Source: Gallibacterium trehalosifermentans
Lineage (GTDB): Bacteria > Pseudomonadota > Gammaproteobacteria > Enterobacterales > Pasteurellaceae
DNA: 64,000 nt
Assembly: GCF_042433055.1 (NCBI RefSeq)
Contig: NZ_JBHLWB010000005.1
Coordinates: forward strand, 41,378 to 105,377
Direction of reading: 5' to 3'
Shown: positions 18,504-27,135 of the stretch, piece after piece
Position numbering within the stretch: position 1 is the first letter of the stretch
Layout: every line of letters starts with the position of its first letter
The notes under the pieces: generated by a model
What the model was told of the DNA's origin: nothing
The model's database searches: none
Seen by the model: the letters and a program-made list of their open reading frames with translations, nothing else
Position numbers and translations under genes: made by a program

Positions 18504-19823
18504 TTACTCCTGTTTATCTTGTTCTTCTAGTCCTAACGAACGAGAAAATAGTTGTAAGCCAGTGGTTTCACCCGATTTAACCAGTTCCTGCATGACCTGT
18601 GTTGGTGTGTGCAATAAACGATTCATCAACTTATAGCTTAGTTCCTGTAATATTTTTTCGCTATCAACGCCTTGTTGTAGGGAAAGCATCGCTTTATCGA
18701 GTAATTCTAGACGAATCTGTTCTGCTTGTTGGCGATATGTTTTTATTAAATTAGATGATTGATGTAGTTTTAACCACAAAAAGAAATCAGCACATTCTTC
18801 AGTAATAATCGCTTCTGCAGCTAAAGAGGCATTTTCTCGTTGTTGTATATTGTGCTGAATAATATTTTGTAAATCATCTACGCTGTAATGATAAACTGAC
18901 TCTAATTTATTGACGCTCTCTTCAACATCACGAGGAACTGCAATATCAACAATTAACATTGGATCGAATCTGCGTTGTTTTTGTGCAGATTTCACCATTT
19001 GTTCGGTGATTAAAATCTCTGAGCTACCAGTAGAAGAGATAACAATATCTGCTAGATTTAAGCCTTCTTGTAATTGATCCAATGAAAGTACATCTATTTG
19101 CCCACCAACACGTTCAGCTAAGGTTTGAGCATTTGCTACCGTACGGTTAGCAATCATAATATGTTTAGCACCGTGCTGGAGAAGATGGCGACTAACTAAT
19201 TCAATAGTTTCACCTGCTCCCACTAATAAAATACGTAAGCGTTTGAATGAATCAAAAATCTGTCTTGCTAAACTACACGCTGCATATGCTACAGAAACAG
19301 CATTTCCACCGATTTCAGTTTCGGTACGAACACGTTTTGCTGTAGAGAATGTTTTTTGGAACAAACGAGATAATTCAGTAGAAATAACAGTATTCTGTTG
19401 TTGATAAAAGATTTCACTGAATTGGTATGCTTGTTTTACTTGTCCTAGAATTTGAGGCTCACCTAAGATAAGTGAATCAAGCCCACAAGCTACTCGCATT
19501 AAATGTGTTACACATTGTTGGTTTTGCTGAATATATAATGCAGATTGTAATTCATCTAAGGTTAATTGATGTAATTGTGCAAACCATAGCTTAATATTTT
19601 CGACCCATTGCAGGTTTTGTTCACTGCTTTCAAGTGGAGAAATTTGACGCTGATGTAGATAGATTTCAGTTCGATTACAAGTTGAAATGATAACTGCACT
19701 TTCTGCTAATTCGGATTGTAATTGCTGTAGTGCAATTTGACGTTTTTCATCATTAAAAGCGACCTTTTCGCGTAATGCGACTGTCGCTGTTTTATGGTTA
19801 ATACCTAACACCAAAATTGCCAT
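18504..19823 (-). CDS. hemA: HemA, glutamyl-tRNA reductase
   Basis: A 439-residue NADPH enzyme that makes glutamate-1-semialdehyde, the committed step of C5 heme synthesis. It has the catalytic cysteine in STCNRTEIYLH, GLDSLILGEPQILGQVK, the dinucleotide-binding LLVGAGETIELVSRHL, and the C-terminal dimerisation helix region. Length and order of motifs are normal. The following gene on the same strand is the VOC enzyme. Confidence 0.97.
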   Translation of the reverse strand: MAILVLGINHKTATVALREKVAFNDEKRQIALQQLQSELAESAVIISTCNRTEIYLHQRQISPLESSEQNLQWVENIKLWFAQLHQLTLDELQSALYIQQNQQCVTHLMRVACGLDSLILGEPQILGQVKQAYQFSEIFYQQQNTVISTELSRLFQKTFSTAKRVRTETEIGGNAVSVAYAACSLARQIFDSFKRLRILLVGAGETIELVSRHLLQHGAKHIMIANRTVANAQTLAERVGGQIDVLSLDQLQEGLNLADIVISSTGSSEILITEQMVKSAQKQRRFDPMLIVDIAVPRDVEESVNKLESVYHYSVDDLQNIIQHNIQQRENASLAAEAIITEECADFFLWLKLHQSSNLIKTYRQQAEQIRLELLDKAMLSLQQGVDSEKILQELSYKLMNRLLHTPTQVMQELVKSGETTGLQLFSRSLGLEEQDKQE

Positions 19824-20173
19824 AAATCACTCTTATACTAGCGAAGACTTCGCTTTTCCACATAATAAAAATAAAACCATAAAAGTTTAAATAATCTGCT
19901 AACAAGTCGCAAACAAAAGACTAAATTTTTTTGATCTGAACGGAAAAGATACCTCTTTATAGTAATAAATAAAGTGGTGAGATTTTATTATATGAAAGAT
20001 ATTTTTCTTTTAAATAATTCTTAAAAAGAAGATTTAATTTGAAATAAATATTTGATCGGCATCTCAGTTTTGAAAAAATATTCTTTTTAAATGTAAATTA
20101 AAATCATAATATTCTTAATGTTGCTAGCTTTATTGGCAATAAATTTAAACTATTTATTCTTAGGAGGGATATT
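19824..20173. other. AT-rich intergenic region between hemA and the phosphatase cluster
   Basis: A 350-bp gap between divergent units. No open frame, RNA gene or clear CRP, FNR or Fur box was found. The only firm signal is the strong ribosome site AGGAGGG at 20162-20168 for the downstream gene. Confidence 0.5.
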
Positions 20174-20970
20174 ATGAATAAAAATATCCAAAATCGTTAT
20201 ACATTCTCTATTGAGCTTGTTAAACAAGCAGGGAATATCGCTTTATCCTATTATCTCAATAGAAATGAATTAGTTATTGAATGTAAAAAAGGCGATAAGC
20301 AAGATCAGGTCAGTGTGGCAGACAAGTCTGTAGAAACAATGCTTCGTCAAGCAATCGCTGAAAAGTTCCCAGCCGACGGCTTTCTTGGCGAAGAGTTTGG
20401 CTATGAGCGGGGGGGGGTAGTGAGTTTTGTTGGATTATCGATCCAATCGATGGAACTAGCCCTTTCTTAAATGGATTACATGCTTGGTGTATTTCGATAG
20501 CGGTATTACATAAAAATGAAATTGTTATCGGCATTGTCTTTGACCCTCTTCATAATGAATTATTTCACGCGCAATTAGGCGCAGGCGCTTATTTAAACAA
20601 CACCCCTATTCAGACATTAAGTCCAGCAGAGAATGTAACCGATGGTTTAGTTGGATTAGGTGTCTCTCATCGAGTTCCGCCGAACAGTATTTTACCTTTC
20701 TTACATCAACTCTTAACAGATGGCGGTATGTATGTACGCAATGGTTCTGGCGCACTTAGTTTAGCTCAAGTTGCCGCAGGGAGATTACTTGCTTATTACG
20801 AACCTCATATGAACTGCTGGGATAGTGCAGCAGGAATGTTATTGGTTCGTGAGGCTGGCGGTGCGGCAAATAATATTTTAGCAAATGATGGATTGTTGCA
20901 AGGGAATTTTGTCTTGGCAGCAGCGAATCAACACATTTATCAACAACTCGATTTAATGAGAACTTTATGA
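20174..20970 (+). pseudogene. Inositol-monophosphatase family enzyme, frame broken at a G9 tract
   Basis: Two frames together give one enzyme of the IMPase/FBPase superfamily (Mg-dependent sugar-phosphate phosphatase). The first part (from ATG 20174) has the metal motif GEE (residues 72-74) and then leaves frame at nine G residues (20409-20417), reaching a stop at 20470. The second frame carries WIIDPIDGTSPF (metal aspartates), and NCWDSAAG (third-site aspartate) up to the stop at 20970. A G10 or G7 tract would restore a product of about 265 residues; G8 gives an immediate TAG. Nothing else in the gene is damaged, so this is either phase variation (off state) or a sequence error rather than decay. 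The strong RBS argues that the gene is used. Confidence 0.85.
20409..20417 (+). repeat. G9 homopolymer (possible contingency tract)
   Basis: Nine G after a C, inside the codons ERGG of the phosphatase gene. It is conspicuous in an AT-rich genome. Reading shows ON with 7 or 10 G, OFF with 8 or 9. Confidence 0.9.
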
Positions 20971-20986
20971 CTCAAGAGAGGGATCT

Positions 20987-22330
20987 ATGTCTATTTTTAA
21001 TTTCTTTTCGGCTGCACCAGCAATTCCATTAAAAAACTTATCTGATAATGCTTTTAAATCAGTACGTTGGAAAAGCTTCTGGGCATTTTCGATTGCCTAT
21101 GCAACATTTTATGTGTGTCGTTTATCTTTTAATGTGGCGAAACCAGTATTAGTCAAAGAGGGCATTGTTACACCAACGGAACTAGGTATCATCGGCGCAG
21201 CAATTTTTGTTACTTACGCTGTAGGTAAATTTGTGAATAGTGCACTTGCAGACTATTCCAATATTATGCGCTTTCTCTCCTTTGGTTTATTTATTTCCGC
21301 TGTTTGTAATTTTGCAATGGGATTAAATACAAGTGCAATAGTATTAGCTGTCATTTGGGGCGTTAATGGCTGGTTCCAATCCATGGGCGTTGGTCCTTGT
21401 GTGGTTGCCCTTTCTCGTTGGTATGATGACAAAGAAAGAGGTTCTTATTATGGTTATTGGTCGGTTGCACATAACGTTGGTGAAGGAATTACTTTTGTTG
21501 TTACGGCAGCAGTCATTTCTTATTTTGGTTGGCGTTTAGGTTTTGCTTTTTCAGGTGTAGTAGGTTTATTAGGTATGCTCATTGCCGTGATGTGGATGAA
21601 AGATTCACCTGCAAGCCTAGGCTTTAAACCAATTATTCATATGAAAAATGAGGGAGAAAAACTTGATAACAAAGAGGTTTTAAAACACCAATGGGCTGTT
21701 ATTAAGAATCCTGCGATTTGGTTATTAGCGGTTGCTTCTTGTTGTATGTACATTAGTCGTTATGGCGTGAATAGTTGGGGAGTGTTTTTCCTTGAAAATG
21801 GTAAAGGTTATACGACTGTCGAAGCGGCAAGTATTATCAGTGTAAATAGTATTGTTGGTATTTTAGGGACAATCGTTTCAGGGTGGCTGTCAGATCGTTT
21901 CTTAAAAGGAAAACGTAATATGATGACAGTTGTTGTGGCGTTGTTGAATACTCTCTCTCTTGCTGCATTCCTATTTGCTCCGCAAGGTAATGCATGGTTT
22001 TCCATCATTGCACTATCTGTATTTGGTATTACTTTAGGTATCCAGTTATGTTTCTTAGGGGGATTATTAGCAACAGATGTATCGCATAAATCGGCATCAG
22101 GTATCGCTCTTGGTATGATGGGATTATTTGGTTATGCAGGTGCTTCCTTAGGAGAATTTTTAACTGGATTTATGATTGATAAAACAACCACAATTGTGAA
22201 TGGCACAAAAGTCTATGATTTTGAAAGCCTTTCTTATTTCTGGATTGGTGCTGATTTTATGTCAGTCGTCGCTGCATTTTTATTTGCCATTTTGGTTGTT
22301 TTTCAAGAAAAGAAAGAACGTACTAATTAG
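20987..22330 (+). CDS. OPA-family MFS transporter (UhpC/GlpT type)
   Basis: A 447-residue, twelve-helix major facilitator of the organophosphate:phosphate antiporter group. The segment YATFYVCRLSFNVAKP with an arginine in helix 1 and the LGFKPI-type cytoplasmic loop fit UhpC/UhpT/GlpT. The family exchanges sugar or glycerol phosphates for inorganic phosphate; UhpC itself is a sensor. RBS GAGGGA lies just before the ATG, 16 bp after the phosphatase stop. Between a phosphatase and a phospholipase-like gene it may import an organophosphate such as an inositol or glycerol phosphate ester, which is inference. Confidence 0.85.
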   Translation: MSIFNFFSAAPAIPLKNLSDNAFKSVRWKSFWAFSIAYATFYVCRLSFNVAKPVLVKEGIVTPTELGIIGAAIFVTYAVGKFVNSALADYSNIMRFLSFGLFISAVCNFAMGLNTSAIVLAVIWGVNGWFQSMGVGPCVVALSRWYDDKERGSYYGYWSVAHNVGEGITFVVTAAVISYFGWRLGFAFSGVVGLLGMLIAVMWMKDSPASLGFKPIIHMKNEGEKLDNKEVLKHQWAVIKNPAIWLLAVASCCMYISRYGVNSWGVFFLENGKGYTTVEAASIISVNSIVGILGTIVSGWLSDRFLKGKRNMMTVVVALLNTLSLAAFLFAPQGNAWFSIIALSVFGITLGIQLCFLGGLLATDVSHKSASGIALGMMGLFGYAGASLGEFLTGFMIDKTTTIVNGTKVYDFESLSYFWIGADFMSVVAAFLFAILVVFQEKKERTN

Positions 22331-22337
22331 TTAATTA

Positions 22338-22401
22338 TAAGGATATAGCAATATATCCTTATTATCTTATTTCAGACTTTTACTTGTTATTAGTAAAAGT
22401 C
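22338..22401 (+). promoter_or_regulatory. Two tandem hairpins between the two transporter genes
   Basis: First hairpin: TAAGGATATA / TATATCCTTA with a GCAA tetraloop (22338-22361). Second: GACTTTTACT / AGTAAAAGTC with a seven-base loop (22375-22401). Neither has a strong T run. They fill most of the 94-bp gap inside an otherwise tight cluster, so they may be an attenuator, an RNase site or a stabiliser that sets different levels for the genes on each side. Confidence 0.5.
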
Positions 22402-22424
22402 CTTATAATCCAATAGGTATATCT

Positions 22425-23780
22425 ATGAAAAGTTTTCTAAATAAATACGGTTTAACACCATTAATCTTTTTCCAAATTATTTTAATCACTATTAATGCTC
22501 AATTAATTTATGCGTTTTGGGATATTCGAAATAGTGTACCAGGTGGCTTCCCTGCAGCATTAGGGGTAACAGATGCTCAAGCGGGGCAATTATACTCAAT
22601 GCAAGGTTTAGTGATTATTGTGGGAACAATTGCATTAGGTTGGGTAGGAGATCGCTTTTCTATTCGGAATATTATGTTGATATCAACTGTTGGTGTTGGA
22701 GCAATTTCACTTTTCTTAACATTAAACTCGCCAGGATTAAGTATGCCAGTTTTATTGGCATGTTTTTTCTCAATGCTATTTTTTAGTGAGGTCTTATTTA
22801 AACCAGCAAACTTTAAAGCGTTGCGAATTTCTACGACAGCAGAGCATCAAGGTGCAGTATTTGGCTTCTTTGAATTTGGACGAGGTTTATTAGCATTTTT
22901 AGTGTCTTTATTATGGACAGTAATGCTAGCGATGAAGTTTACTGCTCATACAATGATGGCGACAAGCTGTATTTTAATCATTGTAACAGGATTAGTGGTG
23001 TATTTTGCAGTACCAAAAGATCAAAAAGTAGGTGATGATGATACTCGGGTATCTTCTACAATTGAAGCTATCAAAGGGATAGGACAAGTTGCTAAATTAC
23101 CTATTGTTTGGTTAGTTGGTATTAATGTGTTTTGTATCTATGGTTCTTTTATTGCTGCAGGAACTTATTTTGCAAGATATTTGCAAGCTGGTTATGGAAC
23201 AACAGCGGTGGTGGCAGCCGTTTTTGCGACAACAGTAATTGCACTAAGAATGTTACCGCTTGTTTCCACTATTTTGGTGGAAAAAGTCTTCAAATCTACC
23301 ATGCATTTTATGCGTACTTTTGAAATTTTATTGGCGATTATTTTAGGATTGATTGCATTTATTTTCTTTAGTAATCATCCAGAAGTACAAGAGTACGCAC
23401 CAGATGCACCACCAATAAATTTAATCTCTTCTACGATGTTCTGGCTATTAGTTGTTTTGATGTTGGTATGTTCTGCAATTATTTTTATGATTCGTGGTGT
23501 ATATTATGCACCAATTGGTGAGTTTAATGTGCCGAAGAAACATTCATCATCAGCAATGTCTTTTGCGATTACAGTAGGTTATTTCCCAGCATTAATAGCA
23601 CCAGCTGTTTTGGGCGGTTTAGTTACTTCACCAGAAAAAGATAGTGCAGGGAATATCACAAAACAATTTTTGACGGATACTCATATTTTGGCTTATGCCT
23701 TTATTGGGTTAGCTATTTTGGCTTTAGTTGCTGCATTAATGTCGCATTTAATGTTAAAGCTAAAACAAAAGAATGGATAA
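22425..23780 (+). CDS. Second MFS transporter of the phosphatase/PLC cluster
   Basis: A 451-residue protein with twelve hydrophobic helices and the MFS loop signature GWVGDRFSIRN after helix 2. It differs clearly from its upstream neighbour and lacks the OPA helix-1 motif. It ends 3 bp before the PI-PLC-like gene, so these two are tightly coupled. Substrate unknown; context suggests a product or substrate of that enzyme. Confidence 0.75.
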   Translation: MKSFLNKYGLTPLIFFQIILITINAQLIYAFWDIRNSVPGGFPAALGVTDAQAGQLYSMQGLVIIVGTIALGWVGDRFSIRNIMLISTVGVGAISLFLTLNSPGLSMPVLLACFFSMLFFSEVLFKPANFKALRISTTAEHQGAVFGFFEFGRGLLAFLVSLLWTVMLAMKFTAHTMMATSCILIIVTGLVVYFAVPKDQKVGDDDTRVSSTIEAIKGIGQVAKLPIVWLVGINVFCIYGSFIAAGTYFARYLQAGYGTTAVVAAVFATTVIALRMLPLVSTILVEKVFKSTMHFMRTFEILLAIILGLIAFIFFSNHPEVQEYAPDAPPINLISSTMFWLLVVLMLVCSAIIFMIRGVYYAPIGEFNVPKKHSSSAMSFAITVGYFPALIAPAVLGGLVTSPEKDSAGNITKQFLTDTHILAYAFIGLAILALVAALMSHLMLKLKQKNG

Positions 23781-23783
23781 ATT

Positions 23784-24614
23784 ATGCAGACTATTTTATT
23801 AACTAATTGGTTGGCTGAATGCCAACCAGATATACCGATTAATCGTCTATTTATTCCAGGTACACATGATGCGATGACAGCATCTTGTCAGCAGCGATAT
23901 TATAAAACACAGATGTTATCATTAGAGGATCAGTTGCAAATTGGTGTGCGTTTTTTTGATTTACGTTTGCGGAAAGAAATGGTAGCAGCACATCGAGAAT
24001 GGATTAGTGATATTAGTGCAAAAAACATCTTTGATTCACTTATTTATTTTTTAAAACAACATCCAAAAGAATTTGTGTTTATTAGAGTGCAAAACGCTAA
24101 TGAACAAAAAGACGATTTTGATCAGTATAAACTAGCATTATGGAGTGTAATCGAACAATATCAGGAGTATTTTTATCATTGGAGAGTTGATGATAAAAGT
24201 TTTACTTTTCCTTGTTTATCAGCTGTTGCTGGGAAAATTGTTGCATTGGAATGTTCACCATCAACAATGCAAACTTATTGGTTAAATCAGCAACAATGGG
24301 CATTACCTTGGCATAATAATACAAAAATTGTATTGCAAGATGATTGGAATGCACCTGTTGTAACAGATAAATTTAATGCAATTAGACAAAATGTTAGTTC
24401 TTCAGCAGTAGAACCAGAAAAATTATTTCTCAATCATATTAGTGCGACTAATGGGGTGTTAGGTTATCCTGATGCTTATGCAGAAATTCTTAATCCGCAG
24501 ACCTTACAATTATGGCAAGAGATGGAAAAACAAGATATTTGTGGTGTGCAAATTTATGATTTTATTACTGAAGAAATTGCAACAGCAGTGATAAAGCATA
24601 ACTTTTGTCGTTAA
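23784..24614 (+). CDS. Phosphatidylinositol-specific phospholipase C-like protein (X domain), no signal peptide
   Basis: A 276-residue TIM-barrel enzyme of the PLC-X/PI-PLC family. Catalytic pattern: H28-D29 in FIPGTHDAM, D59 and R61 in RFFDLRLR, and the second histidine H70 in VAAHREW. Known bacterial PI-PLCs are secreted and cut phosphatidylinositol to diacylglycerol and cyclic inositol phosphate. This one has no signal peptide, so it probably works in the cytoplasm on an imported soluble ester such as glycerophosphoinositol (inference). No clear RBS; the 3-bp spacing to the MFS gene suggests translational coupling. A terminator follows. Confidence 0.8.
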   Translation: MQTILLTNWLAECQPDIPINRLFIPGTHDAMTASCQQRYYKTQMLSLEDQLQIGVRFFDLRLRKEMVAAHREWISDISAKNIFDSLIYFLKQHPKEFVFIRVQNANEQKDDFDQYKLALWSVIEQYQEYFYHWRVDDKSFTFPCLSAVAGKIVALECSPSTMQTYWLNQQQWALPWHNNTKIVLQDDWNAPVVTDKFNAIRQNVSSSAVEPEKLFLNHISATNGVLGYPDAYAEILNPQTLQLWQEMEKQDICGVQIYDFITEEIATAVIKHNFCR

Positions 24615-24641
24615 TGTTATATTCTGGGTAATAATTACAAG

Positions 24642-24676
24642 AAAAAAACACGCTATGTTTAATAGCGTGTTTTCTT
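24642..24676 (+). terminator. Terminator after the PI-PLC-like gene
   Basis: A perfect stem AAAACACGCTA / TAGCGTGTTTT with a seven-base loop. A-rich on one side and T-rich on the other, so it can also end aroA transcription from the opposite strand. Confidence 0.88.
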
Positions 24677-24682
24677 TAAAAA

Positions 24683-25987
24683 TTAAGAATTTACTGCAAT
24701 TTTAGTGAATTCGTCAAAGAAAGTTGGGAATGTTTTTGCAGTACATTCAGGTTCTAGAATAGTAACAGATGTATCGGATAAAGCGATTAAGGCAAAACAC
24801 ATTGCCATTCGATGATCATTATAAGTTGCAATATCTGCGTGTTTAAATTGTGTTAAAGCTAATGGTTGTACACGTAGAAAATCTTCACCTTCTTCTACTT
24901 CTGCGCCGACTTTACGCAGTTCTGTTGCCATCGCAGTCAGTCGATCGGTTTCTTTAACACGCCAATTATAGATATTACGAATGACTGTTTCACCTTGTGC
25001 AAATAATGCCGTCGTAGCAATCGTCATCGCAGCGTCAGGGATATGATTCATATCCATATCAATGCCATGCAGTTCACCGTGTTCCACTTCAACATAATCA
25101 TCTGCCCAGTGAACGTTTGCTCCCATTTTTTCGAGGACATCAACAAATAATTTATCGCCTTGGATACTTTGTTTACCAATACCTTTAACTTTGATTTTAC
25201 CTTTAATCGCAGCGGCAGCTAAGAAATAAGAGGCAGATGAAGCATCACCTTCCACCATAAAATGGGTAGGTGAAATATAATGTTGACCACCAGCCACATA
25301 GAAAACTTGGTAGTTTTGGTGCGATACATTAACACCAAAAATTTTCATCATTTTAAGCGTAATATCAATGTAAGGTTTAGAAACTAAGTCGCCCACAATA
25401 TGGATTTCACTATCTTGTGGTGCAAGCGGTGCAGCCATTAATAATGCTGTTAGGAATTGTGATGAAATTGCGCCGCTAATTTCAACTTTTCCTCCTTTTA
25501 ATCCTGCATTACGAATCGCTAATGGGGGATAGCCCTCTTGTTCTAAATAATCAATTTCTGCTCCCATTTGTTGCAATGCATCAACTAAATCTTTGATTGG
25601 GCGTTCTTTCATACGAGGCTCGCCAGTCAGGACGATTTCGCTTTTTTCACCTGTGGGAGCGGCTAAACAAAGTGCTGCAGTTAATGGGCGCATTGCTGTC
25701 CCTGCATTGCCCAAAAATAAACTAAGACCATTTTGCCAATGAAATGCTCCATTATTACCCGTTATTTGACAGGTTGTTTTATCCTCAGATAATTGATAAT
25801 GCACTCCTAGTGCGTGTAAAGCATTTAACATATGACGGACATCATCACTATCTAAAAGATTGGTAATTGTTGTCGTACCTTTTGCTAGTGCGGCAAGTAA
25901 TAACGCTCGATTCGATAAACTTTTTGAACCGGGTAAGGTAATTTCTCCCTCGATACGGGTAATTGGATTAAGGGTAATAGAATTCAT
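24683..25987 (-). CDS. aroA: AroA, EPSP synthase
   Basis: A 434-residue 5-enolpyruvylshikimate-3-phosphate synthase of the shikimate pathway. It has LPGSKSLSNRALLLAAL, LGNAGTAMRPL, GEPRMKERPI, the catalytic region WRVKETDR, and NDHRMAMCFAL. Sequence around GNAGTAMRP is the glyphosate-sensitive class I type. Third gene of a serC-hisC-aroA run. Confidence 0.97.
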   Translation of the reverse strand: MNSITLNPITRIEGEITLPGSKSLSNRALLLAALAKGTTTITNLLDSDDVRHMLNALHALGVHYQLSEDKTTCQITGNNGAFHWQNGLSLFLGNAGTAMRPLTAALCLAAPTGEKSEIVLTGEPRMKERPIKDLVDALQQMGAEIDYLEQEGYPPLAIRNAGLKGGKVEISGAISSQFLTALLMAAPLAPQDSEIHIVGDLVSKPYIDITLKMMKIFGVNVSHQNYQVFYVAGGQHYISPTHFMVEGDASSASYFLAAAAIKGKIKVKGIGKQSIQGDKLFVDVLEKMGANVHWADDYVEVEHGELHGIDMDMNHIPDAAMTIATTALFAQGETVIRNIYNWRVKETDRLTAMATELRKVGAEVEEGEDFLRVQPLALTQFKHADIATYNDHRMAMCFALIALSDTSVTILEPECTAKTFPTFFDEFTKIAVNS

Positions 25988-26015
25988 AAAACAGTAAATA
26001 TCCTCTGGTCAGCGA

Positions 26016-27113
26016 TTAATTGGCTAAAACTTCAGTCAAAGCGTTGATAAAGGCTTGATTTTCTTCAGGTAATCCAATGCTAACCCGTAAATGGTTTGGC
26101 ATACCATAACCTGCAATAGGGCGTACAATCACCCCTTTATGTAACAGAGCATTATAGATAGGTTGGGCTGGTTGTTTTAAATCAACGGTAATAAAATTGC
26201 CTTTTGAGGGAATGTAATCTAATCCTTGTTGCTCAAAGAAGTTGATCAGTTGTTGCATACCTTGGTGATTATTTTCAGCGACTTTTTGTAAGAATGCTTC
26301 ATCATTGATCACAGCCGTTGCAGCAGCAAGAGCAAGACTATTACAGTTAAAAGGTTGACGTACACGATTAAATAAATCCGCAATTTCTGGATTAGAAACA
26401 GCATAACCAATGCGTAAACCAGCTAAGCCATATGCTTTAGATAAAGTACGGCATACGACTAAATTTGCATATTTTTGTTGCAATGCGAACGATGGAACAC
26501 GTTCTTGTTCATTAGTAAATTCAGTATAAGCCTCATCTAACACTACAATAATATTGGCTGGTACTTTGGCTAAGAATTGCTCAATTTCATCTGTGGTTAG
26601 AAAAGTTCCTGTTGGGTTATTAGGGTTAGCAATATAGATTAATTTTGTTTTATTTGTAATGTGGGCAAGAAATGCACCTAAATCGTGGCCCCAATTTTTA
26701 GCAGGAATAACAACCGCTTTTGCATTAATTGCTTGGGTAACTAATGGATAAACGATAAAGGCATATTGTGAAAAAATGACTTCATCACCTTCACTGACAA
26801 AAGTATGGGCAATCAATTCTAATAAATCATTTGAGCCATTACCTAAAGTAATTTGAGCAGGATCTAGGTTAAATTTTTGTGCAACAGCTTGTTTGAAATA
26901 AAAACCATTAGAGTCTGGATAACGAGTAAGTTGATTAAGCTCGGCTAAAATTGCTTGTTTTGCGCTTTCAGATAATCCAAAAGGATTTTCATTAGAGGCT
27001 AATTTAACTATATTGTGAATACCTAATTCTCGTTCTAATTCTTCGGTAGGTTTACCTGCTTGATAAGGTGAGAGTTGTTTTACACCAGGATTGGCGACAT
27101 CTAAAAATTTCAT
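26016..27113 (-). CDS. hisC: HisC, histidinol-phosphate aminotransferase
   Basis: A 365-residue fold-type I PLP enzyme. An open frame extends to 27164, but AGGAATT upstream and family alignment favour the ATG at 27113 (MKFLDVANPGV). Visible: KLASNENPFG, NPNNPTGT, VLDEAYTEF, and the PLP lysine in RTLSKAYGLAGLRIGY. The HisC branch also handles phenylalanine and tyrosine transamination, which would fit next to aroA. Starts 22 bp after serC. Confidence 0.93.
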   Translation of the reverse strand: MKFLDVANPGVKQLSPYQAGKPTEELERELGIHNIVKLASNENPFGLSESAKQAILAELNQLTRYPDSNGFYFKQAVAQKFNLDPAQITLGNGSNDLLELIAHTFVSEGDEVIFSQYAFIVYPLVTQAINAKAVVIPAKNWGHDLGAFLAHITNKTKLIYIANPNNPTGTFLTTDEIEQFLAKVPANIIVVLDEAYTEFTNEQERVPSFALQQKYANLVVCRTLSKAYGLAGLRIGYAVSNPEIADLFNRVRQPFNCNSLALAAATAVINDEAFLQKVAENNHQGMQQLINFFEQQGLDYIPSKGNFITVDLKQPAQPIYNALLHKGVIVRPIAGYGMPNHLRVSIGLPEENQAFINALTEVLAN

Positions 27114-27135
27114 AGTAATTCCTGTAAAAATTAAA

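Noticed and set aside
20728..20970. Separate small gene in the 3' part of the phosphatase
   Set aside because: The frame continues upstream without a stop to the G tract and carries conserved IMPase motifs before its first ATG, so it is the second half of one gene.
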